Below, piece by piece: positions 26,169 through 34,157 of a DNA stretch of 64,000 bases. The stretch covers positions 1-64,000 of the forward strand of contig CAYMCQ010000006.1 in assembly GCA_964389025.1 (NCBI GenBank), given 5' to 3'. The position numbers and the translations under genes are program-made. The notes under the pieces are model-generated. The model ran no database searches. It worked only from the letters and a program-made list of their open reading frames with translations, and was not told the origin of the DNA. This DNA is from CAYMCQ01 sp964389025. GTDB lineage: Bacteria; Verrucomicrobiota; Verrucomicrobiia; Limisphaerales; CAYMCQ01. Numbering within the stretch: the stretch's first letter is position 1; each line of letters opens with the position of its first letter.

Positions 26169-27797
26169 TCATTTGCCCACCTCCGCTGGAAATAGAACTT
26201 GTTGCCCCTTCGGGGGCGGCGCTTTGGGCAGATTTTCGACCTGCAACGAATAATCATCATGCCCCCACTCGCAACGGGACATGACGGTCTTCGGAATCTT
26301 CTTCACGGTCAGATTCGGATAACGATCCGCCTTTCCGCGGAACGCGGCGCAGAGCACCAGCAAGGTGCGCTCAGTGCCCACTTCATCGCTCAATTGTGCC
26401 AGTTGATCTCCGTTCAAGTTCTGCGTCGTCACGTAAATGAAATCGCGCTCCGTGGAATGGCCGTGCTGCCAATAAACCGTGTCGCTTGGCGCGAAGGTGA
26501 AACCCTCCAGCTTGCACACCGCCTCGGCCAGCATGGGCGCGTTGAATTCTTTGCTGATGACCCAATTGCCCCACTTATCCTGCGTCAGCAGCGACGGCGC
26601 GAGGCGGTAATAGCGGAATCCTCCACCGCCCTTCCAAGCCGCCGCTTCTGTGATGCCGCCAGGGTCTGCTCCATCAATTACCTTCCTGAGCCGGGGAATG
26701 ATGTGCGTGTGGCAATGTTCGCCCAACTCCACCATGATCCAGCGCCGGCCCATCTTGTGCGCGACCGCACCCGTTGTTCCCGAGCCAGCGAACGAGTCGA
26801 GCACCCAGTCGCTGGGATTTGTCGCGATATTCACGATTCGCTCAATAAGACGTTCCGGCTTCGGAGTGTCGAACGCGTCAACTTTGCCGAACAATCCATG
26901 GATCTCCTTCTTTGCTTCATCGGTGTGGCCAACTTCCTCGCTCGGCCACCATGTCCACGGCACCATACCTTCCACTTCCGTAAGGTAGCGAATAACATTC
27001 GGCTGGGAATTTCCGTCCTTGCCAAACCAAATCCTCCCTTCGTTCTTCAATTTCAAGAACTCAGGCTCAATCATACTCCAACAACGACCCTCGGGAGGAC
27101 GGTGAACAACGCCCGTGGGCGTGGTAATCGAGTACATTTGGTTTGTACGAAATCCCTGCGCCGTCATCGGAATCCCGCGCCATCGACCATGCGGATCATT
27201 GTTCGGATTCTTGTAAATCTTCGCTTGTTCTTCTGTGATTGGAACCCGGTTCCGCGCCGCTTTGAAATGATCAGGGGACTTAGCGTACATCACGATGTAT
27301 TCATGTACGTCTCCGATGGCTTCCCGATTCTCGCGTGAATATCTTTTCTGCCAGACGTTGGTCGCAATGAAGTTCGCTCGCCCACAAATCTCGTCCATCA
27401 GGACTCGGAGATACGGCATCTCGTAATCGTCGATGGAAACCCAAAGCGATCCGTCGATAGTCAGTAAGCGCCAGAGAACATCGAGGCGCTCCCGGATAAG
27501 CGAAAGCCAGATCGAGTGTTCGATGCCGTCGTCGTAGTGAGTAAATGCAGCGCCAGTGTTATAGGGCGGATCAATGTAGATGCACTTGATCTTGCCGGTG
27601 AACTCCTGTTCGAGCGCCTTGAGGGCAAGGAGATTGTCACCAAAGATGAGCCGGTTGTCGAAAAGGTCCGTGTCTGTGACCCGTTGCGGCGCATGATACG
27701 ACTTTTCCGGGTCTTCCAGCAAAATGCGCGGCTCAAGCCTGGGCCGGTTCTCCTTCCCAATCCACGTCAGTTCCAGTTTTTGTTTCTTTGAATTCAT
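26169..27797 (-). CDS. Mod-type (beta class) DNA N6-adenine or N4-cytosine methyltransferase
   Basis: 542 residues. Catalytic motif IV D76-P-P-Y-N-T-G82, S-adenosylmethionine motif I FAGSGTT at 336-342; this order (IV before I) defines the beta class used by type III Mod proteins. An inserted target-recognition region lies between them. The C-terminal ~150 residues (KDGW-like ALLVLCAAFRGKADRYPN region) resemble the tail of Mod proteins that contact Res. Its start overlaps the stop of the GHKL-nuclease gene by 4 nt (ATGA). It may protect host DNA against the Res-type enzyme, the other nucleases in the cluster, or both. Confidence 0.85.
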   Translation of the reverse strand: MNSKKQKLELTWIGKENRPRLEPRILLEDPEKSYHAPQRVTDTDLFDNRLIFGDNLLALKALEQEFTGKIKCIYIDPPYNTGAAFTHYDDGIEHSIWLSLIRERLDVLWRLLTIDGSLWVSIDDYEMPYLRVLMDEICGRANFIATNVWQKRYSRENREAIGDVHEYIVMYAKSPDHFKAARNRVPITEEQAKIYKNPNNDPHGRWRGIPMTAQGFRTNQMYSITTPTGVVHRPPEGRCWSMIEPEFLKLKNEGRIWFGKDGNSQPNVIRYLTEVEGMVPWTWWPSEEVGHTDEAKKEIHGLFGKVDAFDTPKPERLIERIVNIATNPSDWVLDSFAGSGTTGAVAHKMGRRWIMVELGEHCHTHIIPRLRKVIDGADPGGITEAAAWKGGGGFRYYRLAPSLLTQDKWGNWVISKEFNAPMLAEAVCKLEGFTFAPSDTVYWQHGHSTERDFIYVTTQNLNGDQLAQLSDEVGTERTLLVLCAAFRGKADRYPNLTVKKIPKTVMSRCEWGHDDYSLQVENLPKAPPPKGQQVLFPAEVGK

Positions 27798-29749
27798 TCA
27801 GGCGCGGTTGTGGGCAAATCCATCACTTGCTGGCTGAGCAATTGGTCCAGCACTTTTGAACGGCTACCCTGCGACACTGCCGCATAGCGATCTTCGAGGC
27901 GCTCTTTGAGTTTGAAGAGGCGTTTCGTTGCGGTTTGCGTCAACGTGGAATAGCAGATGCCCTTGACTGTGGCGTGGTCAACGTCGTTCGATCGAAGTGT
28001 TTTTTCGAGCGAGGCAGCCGAGTCCACACGACTGCCGATCACAAAACTGTGCGTAAAGAAGTGGCCGGTGATGCAACCGCAGTTGCGAATGGCGTCAATG
28101 TATTCCTCCGCCTGGCCCAACTCCTTGCGACCAATTTGCGAGTCGCCTTTCTTCAATTCCAGCAATAAGACCTTTTTGATTTGCGCCAAGCCATCTCGAG
28201 AATCAATTTCCTCCAAGGCAACCGCACTGAAAGTCGAGTCGGCCAGAAGGAGCAAATCAGCCCGCTTGCGCCAATTGGGGTAGTCTTGCGGAGAACTCTG
28301 AACCTTGAATACGGCATTGACCGCATTCTTCAGGCTCAGGTTTGAGGCGTACTCGTTGGTCTCGAATTCCGCACCAAACAACCACCGCGCGTCCGTGACT
28401 AGGGGATGGAGTGTGTGCAACTCGTCGGTATCCTTCCTGCCGGCCAGAAGTTCAATCGCCCTGACGGTCGCGATGCGATGGTCGATTTCCTCCAATACCG
28501 TCAGGGCATCTTGCGCGGACCAGTCTGACAAAAGTTTGTCCAGTGCTTCCACATCATCACTCGGCAACGCCGAGAGTTTTTCCAGCAAGCGCTGGCCGCT
28601 TTTCGTTTGCTGCAAATTGATGACTGCCTGAACTGCCGTGGAAAGGGATTCTGGTTTGATGGTCGGCTCACGTTCGACTACCGCCTCGACGAACGAGGCG
28701 ACCTCAATTCTCGCGGCCCCACTCAGCGGACGGATAGACTGCAAATTGTCCTCAAACGCCCGGCGCTTGGTTTCGTCAACTTTCTCTCTGGAGAACTCCT
28801 GATATTTTGCCAACGCAAAATCATTGAGCACCTTGAACAAGGAATTCCTTCGCGCGCCTTTCTTGAACCCTGACCAATCGGGCTCAAGTTCCGGCTCCAT
28901 GCAGTCGCACCGAACGAGAATGGTGAACCGGCGACCAAAAGTCGTGCGTGCGTCAATGGGGGCATAGCTGCCAATTGTCCAGCTTGGTTCGCCAACCAGA
29001 CGGTTTTGAACCCAAAACGCGAACCCCTGCTTTTGTTTTGTCCGCGCGCTTTTCTGCGTATCAACCAACACGATTTCGATCTCGCCACACTCGGGCACGG
29101 GGAGCTTGACGGGTTCGTCAGCGCCTGGATGCGACGCGAGAGAAAGAGCAACACCGTTCACCGAGACTACAAAGCGGGGATCATGAATAAAACGACCGGA
29201 AATGGTTTCTCGGATTGAATCGGAATCCGGGAGATTGCGTTGTACCTCCGCTTCGATTGCAGTTCCAAAACCGTCGCCATTGCCGGTCTTCTCCGAGCGA
29301 ATGATAAAGGGATGAGCCCCGCTGGATAGTTCAACGGCAAACTCTGACTGAGTCCCACCCTTCCTTGTCCCAACAGTGTAATTGTCGGCGAAGCAAAACA
29401 TGCCATGCCGCCCGATTCCATTGCGCCCATAGGCTCGCCTTTTACCAACGTCCGCGCCCGCTGGAAACTCAACTTCGAGACCCTGGTGCTTTTGCCGATT
29501 GTATCCCAGCTTCATCCATCGCTGTTTGAACTCCTCGGGCGTCATGCCAACGCCGTTATCCGTGACTCGAATCGGTCCACCCGATTGAGTCGGTATATCA
29601 ATGTTGACCTTCGTTGCACCCGCATCCCATGCGTTTGCCACAAGCTCTGTGAGAGCGTATTCGGCATCACGGACGATGTTGCCGAGGCTCCTGATCAGGT
29701 AGTCATCCTCGAACAACGACCCTTGGATGAATTGTTGCGGCGAGATCAT
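27794..29749 (-). CDS. GHKL (Hsp90-like) ATPase fused to a PD-(D/E)XK nuclease domain
   Basis: 651 residues from the ATG at 29749, which is preceded by GGAGG at proper distance; the extension to 29794 is not needed. The ATPase N box is TELVANAWDAGAT (residues 34-46), G1 is DNGVGM (64-69), G2 GRNGIGRHG (108-116), so all ATP-binding boxes of the GHKL/MutL/Hsp90 fold are present. Near residues 518-560, RDGLAQIKK, LLLELKKGD (E531-x-K533) and GQAEEYIDAIR make a nuclease-like core. GHKL ATPases work as ATP-driven clamps on DNA; joined to a nuclease this suggests a DNA-trapping effector. It overlaps the Mod-type gene. Confidence 0.8.
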   Translation of the reverse strand: MISPQQFIQGSLFEDDYLIRSLGNIVRDAEYALTELVANAWDAGATKVNIDIPTQSGGPIRVTDNGVGMTPEEFKQRWMKLGYNRQKHQGLEVEFPAGADVGKRRAYGRNGIGRHGMFCFADNYTVGTRKGGTQSEFAVELSSGAHPFIIRSEKTGNGDGFGTAIEAEVQRNLPDSDSIRETISGRFIHDPRFVVSVNGVALSLASHPGADEPVKLPVPECGEIEIVLVDTQKSARTKQKQGFAFWVQNRLVGEPSWTIGSYAPIDARTTFGRRFTILVRCDCMEPELEPDWSGFKKGARRNSLFKVLNDFALAKYQEFSREKVDETKRRAFEDNLQSIRPLSGAARIEVASFVEAVVEREPTIKPESLSTAVQAVINLQQTKSGQRLLEKLSALPSDDVEALDKLLSDWSAQDALTVLEEIDHRIATVRAIELLAGRKDTDELHTLHPLVTDARWLFGAEFETNEYASNLSLKNAVNAVFKVQSSPQDYPNWRKRADLLLLADSTFSAVALEEIDSRDGLAQIKKVLLLELKKGDSQIGRKELGQAEEYIDAIRNCGCITGHFFTHSFVIGSRVDSAASLEKTLRSNDVDHATVKGICYSTLTQTATKRLFKLKERLEDRYAAVSQGSRSKVLDQLLSQQVMDLPTTAPE

Positions 29750-29858
29750 TCGTGAAAAGCCTCCGTTCTCCAGACACTTCTTGGCGCTCCGCACGGCAAT
29801 CCATCTCGGCTTTTCCGAGCCGTCATGGTTTTTAGGTTCCGGGTCTTCGTCACGCTCA

Positions 29859-31652
29859 TCAAGTTGTAGCCGGTGGCTGAGGGGTTTGCGAGTTCAGGTT
29901 CGCCGAAACCGCTCCCGGGCTTGGAGTTGAGGCGATAAGCGGTTGCGGAGCAGCCGGTATTTGCGCCTGCGCATCGCGTTGCGCCAGGCGCTGCATTACA
30001 TCCTGAGCGAGCGGCACGGAGTCGGTGACATTACGGAAGACAGCGAGGTAGCCCTTGTTCCGCTGAAATCTCGCCTCGGCGACCGTGTAAATGAGTTCGG
30101 CCAAGTCCGTAATGTGGCGGGACAGTTCTGCCTGGTGTTCTTGGGACACTTCAATCCCCGGCGTGGTGAGCAACGCCCGGTGACGGCGGGCGAAAATGTG
30201 GAGAATAAAGTAGCGGCCGTGCCGGTAGAACATTCGCCGAAAATAACGACTTTTCGGTTCAGCGCGCTCGGAGGCCGCCAGTATGCCATTGAGATAATCG
30301 AAAACCCTGACCGCCCGGCAGAGCGCAACGCCCGTAAGCCCCTCCCGAAAAAGCGTCGGATAAAACGCCCCGTTGCGGTCGTGAATCTGGCTGATTTCTT
30401 TCTTGGCGGCTACGATTGTCTTCGTGTCGCCGCTGAACGAGGCAAGAGCGATTGCGGCTTGCTCGAAAGTGATGACGTTCGGTCCACCTTGAGTTGCTTC
30501 CTCGGACGGTCGGTAGTGGTACTCGATTCCCGAAACGGCCAACTCGCAACGCAGGCGCTCCTGATTGTGGTCGAGAGCAGCGAAGTGAAGTCCGCGAACG
30601 GCGTTTTGTGTGTTTCGGGCACGAGTTATGTCCAGGCCAAGCGTGCCCGGCGCGGCACCGACTTGGATGAGAGTGATCAGTAGTTTGGCGTCGGGCGAAA
30701 TGACGCCGGCAGCTTGCGCGGCGAAAATGGAACCGACCGTCTGAGCACCATTCACCACGGAGAAACCATTCAGCGTGAACACGCCTTCGTTGTATGTGTG
30801 GCCCGGCGCCGGGGTAATCTGTGAGCAGACGGCGGTCAGGCCGTTGTTGAGATAAAACAAATCGGCAGGACGCTCACGAACAGTGACGGCGATAGCTTCA
30901 TTGACGGGCTGCGCGCCCAAGTAGTGGCGGATGTTCTTCTCAAACAACTTTTTGCCATGCTGTCCATAGAGCGCCGCGAGTTGTGTTGCGGTAACGAGCC
31001 CGTAGAAAGCTGGCCGTGGTTGATTTACCGCGTACCAGTTCTGAAGAGTCAGATTCACGGCAATCGGGCCGACGGCGTGCTCTGCGGTCAACCACCCGTG
31101 AACTTTGCCGGCATCGAGGTCTTGCCATTCGAACCGATGAACGAATTGGTTCAATTCGGCTGCGAGCTGGTTGAGATCATTCACTGCATGTTGGCCGAGC
31201 GCTTCGCCAAGATGCACGTGACAACCAATAATCACGAGGCCGGGAGTCTCCAGCGCATCTTCCACGTCAGCCTGCAAACGGGCGAAGGACGCGTTGAAAT
31301 TAGCGAAATTCCCGGCGGCGATGTCTCGAACTCCGTCGCGAAACTTCTTGTTGTCGCCTGCGTCAGGAGCACCGCCAACTTTGGATTGAATTAGCCACAG
31401 CCGATTTTTTAGCCGGTCAAAGAACAACGCATCAACCCCGTTGTCATTCCCGCCATCCACAACTGCGTTGGCCGCCTGGGCGGTCGCCGTATCAGCCATC
31501 TTTTCGATTGCAAATGCCGCGAGCGACCGGCTCAACCGATTTCTTTCGTGTTGTTGTGGCGTCCAGTTTGCCTGAAGTTGAGCGACCATGGGGAAGTAGC
31601 GCTGCTTGAGCGCCGCTTCGATCTGATCAATATGTCCTGGGTTAACCGGCAT
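29859..31652 (-). CDS. AIPR-family abortive phage resistance protein
   Basis: 597 residues. The family is recognised from the N-terminal PD-(D/E)XK-like segment (NDNGVDALFFDR, D74; LWLIQSK, Q89-x-K91) and the AIPR core at about 225-420 (FYLNNGLTAVCSQ, FSVVNGAQTVGSIF), PF10592. AIPR proteins are linked to abortive infection and often sit beside restriction-modification genes. The last ~40 residues are P/A/S rich and flexible. It starts 8 nt after the stop of the SMC-like ATPase, so both are coupled; 109 nt then separate it from the GHKL gene. Confidence 0.85.
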   Translation of the reverse strand: MPVNPGHIDQIEAALKQRYFPMVAQLQANWTPQQHERNRLSRSLAAFAIEKMADTATAQAANAVVDGGNDNGVDALFFDRLKNRLWLIQSKVGGAPDAGDNKKFRDGVRDIAAGNFANFNASFARLQADVEDALETPGLVIIGCHVHLGEALGQHAVNDLNQLAAELNQFVHRFEWQDLDAGKVHGWLTAEHAVGPIAVNLTLQNWYAVNQPRPAFYGLVTATQLAALYGQHGKKLFEKNIRHYLGAQPVNEAIAVTVRERPADLFYLNNGLTAVCSQITPAPGHTYNEGVFTLNGFSVVNGAQTVGSIFAAQAAGVISPDAKLLITLIQVGAAPGTLGLDITRARNTQNAVRGLHFAALDHNQERLRCELAVSGIEYHYRPSEEATQGGPNVITFEQAAIALASFSGDTKTIVAAKKEISQIHDRNGAFYPTLFREGLTGVALCRAVRVFDYLNGILAASERAEPKSRYFRRMFYRHGRYFILHIFARRHRALLTTPGIEVSQEHQAELSRHITDLAELIYTVAEARFQRNKGYLAVFRNVTDSVPLAQDVMQRLAQRDAQAQIPAAPQPLIASTPSPGAVSANLNSQTPQPPATT

Positions 31653-31660
31653 GTCGGCCT

Positions 31661-33973
31661 TCAGAATGGCTTTTTAAGTGGATGCAGCCGCCGTGTCTCG
31701 CCGGCGGTCGCCCAATAACTACCGGACTTGGCGCTGCGAGGCCATCCATTCGTGGGGTCGGTCAACGCGTCCATGAGCGCAAGCACTTGCTGGCCGAATC
31801 CAATTGCATCAGCATCGAGCAACTGAAACGACATAGCGTTGAAGTGGCAGCCGAATACGTTCCGCGCCTGAGCGATGCGGGTCAATTCATCCAGGATCGG
31901 TGCCAGCGCCACGGGTGAATACGTGGGCGTTCCGACAAGATCCTGTTCCTTCAAAACTTCGACCTTGAGAGCTTGACGCAATTTCTTGTCAACTGACGGA
32001 AGCAGGTCGCCCAAAGTATAGACGGCATTGGGCCGCCTCGGCACCGCGCATTCGTAAAGCTGCGTGAGAAAGTCGAGCGCGGCTTCGAGAATTACCCCTG
32101 CCTTGGCACAAACGAGTTGCGGATCAGGCGGGGTCTCGGCCAGGAGTTGGCGAAGGCGCTCGGTGTCGGGAATGCTCTTGAGCAGCATGAGCCCGTTGGA
32201 AGCCGTCCACTTTGACAGTTCAACGAACTGGCACTGGCCGTTCTTAAGCCAACCCCAGCGGAGTTTTTCTTTCCACGGACGGTAGTGCGTCGTGATAACG
32301 CAATGTCGGAACTTCAAAACCTCGGTATAGAGCATCTCGATCAAACGTTCAACGTGCGGTTCATCCACGCTGGCAAGCACGTCATCGAGAACGAGGATCG
32401 TATTGTCCGGCTGGTCGAGAGCAGCCAGCGCCAGGAAAGTGCAAAGCCCGAACGTATCAAGGTGCGAATCGCTGAAGTAAGCCTGCGGCGGAGTGCCGCT
32501 TTGGCCGCAGAAGCTGGCGCCAATTTCGAGCGACGCCCGCCGATTAGGATCAAGCTCCAAGCTGATCTTGTTTAATCCTTCGCCAGGGTGAATTGCTTCA
32601 TACATCCGTCCGCCTTCTCCGGCAATTGCTGCAAGGATGCCATCGGTAAATCTCTTACGTTCCTCCTCGACGATTTCGAGCGCCTTCTTGAGCTTTGGCA
32701 GCAACTCGTCGAGGTCCTTTTGAGCCTTCGTATTCTCTCGGCACGTTTTGATTGCTTTCTTGAGCGTCTCGATAAAGCGGCTCTTGTCATTGCGGTTGGT
32801 TTCCGCTTTCCGCCATTGCGCTGGCAGGTGCGCGGTAGAAGACAGCCAATCGGCGAGCGCAGTGACATTTTCTGGCGCGGGTGTCTTAGGCAATTCGATG
32901 TCGTTAGGCCAATCGTGTTCGTTGCGGCACTGCTGGAATTCGGCAGCATGAGTTTTCGCGCTCTGTTCTATCGATTCAAGCTGCTGCTCGGCTCTTTGGA
33001 CTGCCTGTTGATCCGTCTTGTTCTGCCGCTGCGCGGCCTGAAGAGCCGAAAAGGTCGCCAACCGTTTGGTGACCCGATTCGCCAAATCCGCTGCTTTTTC
33101 TGAACTTTCGCAAAGGGGGCAGACCGCTGGTGCGGGGTGTTTGTGAAGATAGCCTTTTGCAGCTTCGAGCAGGTCAACAACCGCGCCAGAGTCGCCTGCG
33201 ATGTTGCCCATGCACTGCTCCTCCTTCTGCTTGCTCGTCACGGCCGTCTCCCGAGCCGCCTTCACGGCCTTCTCAGAATTCTTCAGTCGTTCAGGGTAAT
33301 CGGTAAGTCTATTGTAAGCAGCTTGGAGCGCCGCAAGCGCTTGGATTTCGGCTTCAAACGTCTTCGGTTCACGCTTGCACTCTGCTTCGGCCCAAGTCAG
33401 GGAATCGTTACCGGGCTTCCCTGCGGCCTCCCAAAAGTTGTGGATAGCATCTTGGTTTTCCTGCACGCGTGCGACCGCCTCGCCACGGCTGGTCGTGAGG
33501 TCCCGAATCAGTTCGCGCAACGATGCTTCGGACGTCTCGACACCCGCAACATCAATAAAACGACTAATCGCGGCATAGCGATCTCCCGGTTTCGCTTCGA
33601 CCAGCGAAAGAATCTGATTCCTGCGCAGGACTTCTACCCTCGGTCGAACGCCGGGCGGAATGCAGACAACCTCGCCTTTTTGAATTCGGCCAGCGCACGT
33701 GGCGCTGGCAGTTTCGAGGGACACTGTTACGTCCGAGGCTGCCTTCCCCACCGAATACCAATAACGACCCGTTTTTCCGAGACCCCGGTTTTCCAGAGAA
33801 CCGATTCTTCCTTTGCCTAAAAACTCGAAAGCATCGCACAAGGTGGATTTGCCGGTGCCGTTTTCGCCGTACACTATCGTGAGCTTCTTCCCCTTCTCAA
33901 AAGAGAGCGAGAATGGAACCGTGGACCCACGAAGATGCTCGATGGTCAATTTTCTAACGTCGTTTTGGCTCAT
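31661..33973 (-). CDS. SMC/Rad50-like AAA ATPase with zinc hook
   Basis: 770 residues. Walker A GENGTGKST at 36-44; coiled coils at about 150-275 and 295-440 interrupted by C285-P-L-C288, a zinc-hook motif; degenerate signature SDSHLDTFGLC near 501-511; Walker B ILVLDD at 526-531 followed by VLASVDEP. The last ~200 residues are an extra helical part. The layout is that of Rad50/RecN-type DNA-tethering ATPases, shorter than true SMC. Its start overlaps the 64-aa gene by 20 nt and its stop is 8 nt from the AIPR gene, so SNF2, 64-aa, ATPase and AIPR form one block. Confidence 0.85.
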   Translation of the reverse strand: MSQNDVRKLTIEHLRGSTVPFSLSFEKGKKLTIVYGENGTGKSTLCDAFEFLGKGRIGSLENRGLGKTGRYWYSVGKAASDVTVSLETASATCAGRIQKGEVVCIPPGVRPRVEVLRRNQILSLVEAKPGDRYAAISRFIDVAGVETSEASLRELIRDLTTSRGEAVARVQENQDAIHNFWEAAGKPGNDSLTWAEAECKREPKTFEAEIQALAALQAAYNRLTDYPERLKNSEKAVKAARETAVTSKQKEEQCMGNIAGDSGAVVDLLEAAKGYLHKHPAPAVCPLCESSEKAADLANRVTKRLATFSALQAAQRQNKTDQQAVQRAEQQLESIEQSAKTHAAEFQQCRNEHDWPNDIELPKTPAPENVTALADWLSSTAHLPAQWRKAETNRNDKSRFIETLKKAIKTCRENTKAQKDLDELLPKLKKALEIVEEERKRFTDGILAAIAGEGGRMYEAIHPGEGLNKISLELDPNRRASLEIGASFCGQSGTPPQAYFSDSHLDTFGLCTFLALAALDQPDNTILVLDDVLASVDEPHVERLIEMLYTEVLKFRHCVITTHYRPWKEKLRWGWLKNGQCQFVELSKWTASNGLMLLKSIPDTERLRQLLAETPPDPQLVCAKAGVILEAALDFLTQLYECAVPRRPNAVYTLGDLLPSVDKKLRQALKVEVLKEQDLVGTPTYSPVALAPILDELTRIAQARNVFGCHFNAMSFQLLDADAIGFGQQVLALMDALTDPTNGWPRSAKSGSYWATAGETRRLHPLKKPF

Positions 33974-34148
33974 GCCCGGCCTCCTTTTTTTCGGTGCTAA
34001 GTTCGACGGCTAACCGCCAGTCCTCCGTCTGTAGTTTCCCATCTGCGAGTTTTGGCAGGAGCTTTTTCCCTTCCGCCGATGTCAGAAGCTTCGCTGAAAC
34101 CAAGCGGTCAATGATGCTGCCCGAGAGCGTTTGGGATGGCGATTTCAT
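33954..34148 (-). CDS. Small 64-aa protein between helicase and SMC-like ATPase
   Basis: 64 residues, starting with ATG 9 nt after the stop of the SNF2 gene and overlapping the start of the SMC-like ATPase by 20 nt. Contents: an amphipathic helical pair (IIDRLVSAKLLTSAEG, KKLLPKLADGKL) and a charged tail. Its embedding between two coupled genes argues that it is translated and conserved. Likely a small adaptor or subunit of the helicase or ATPase; no family known to me. Confidence 0.65.
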   Translation of the reverse strand: MKSPSQTLSGSIIDRLVSAKLLTSAEGKKLLPKLADGKLQTEDWRLAVELSTEKKEAGHEPKRR

Positions 34149-34157
34149 GGTTCCTGG

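Noticed and set aside
26199..27338. 379-aa plus-strand open frame
   Set aside because: Antisense to the Mod-type methyltransferase, whose DPPYNTG and FAGSGTT motifs are intact.
22371..27797. Plain type III restriction-modification operon
   Set aside because: Mod and Res types are there, but Mod overlaps the GHKL-nuclease gene and Res is grouped with Abi_2 behind a separate regulatory gap; a simple mod-res pair is not supported, though functional pairing remains possible.
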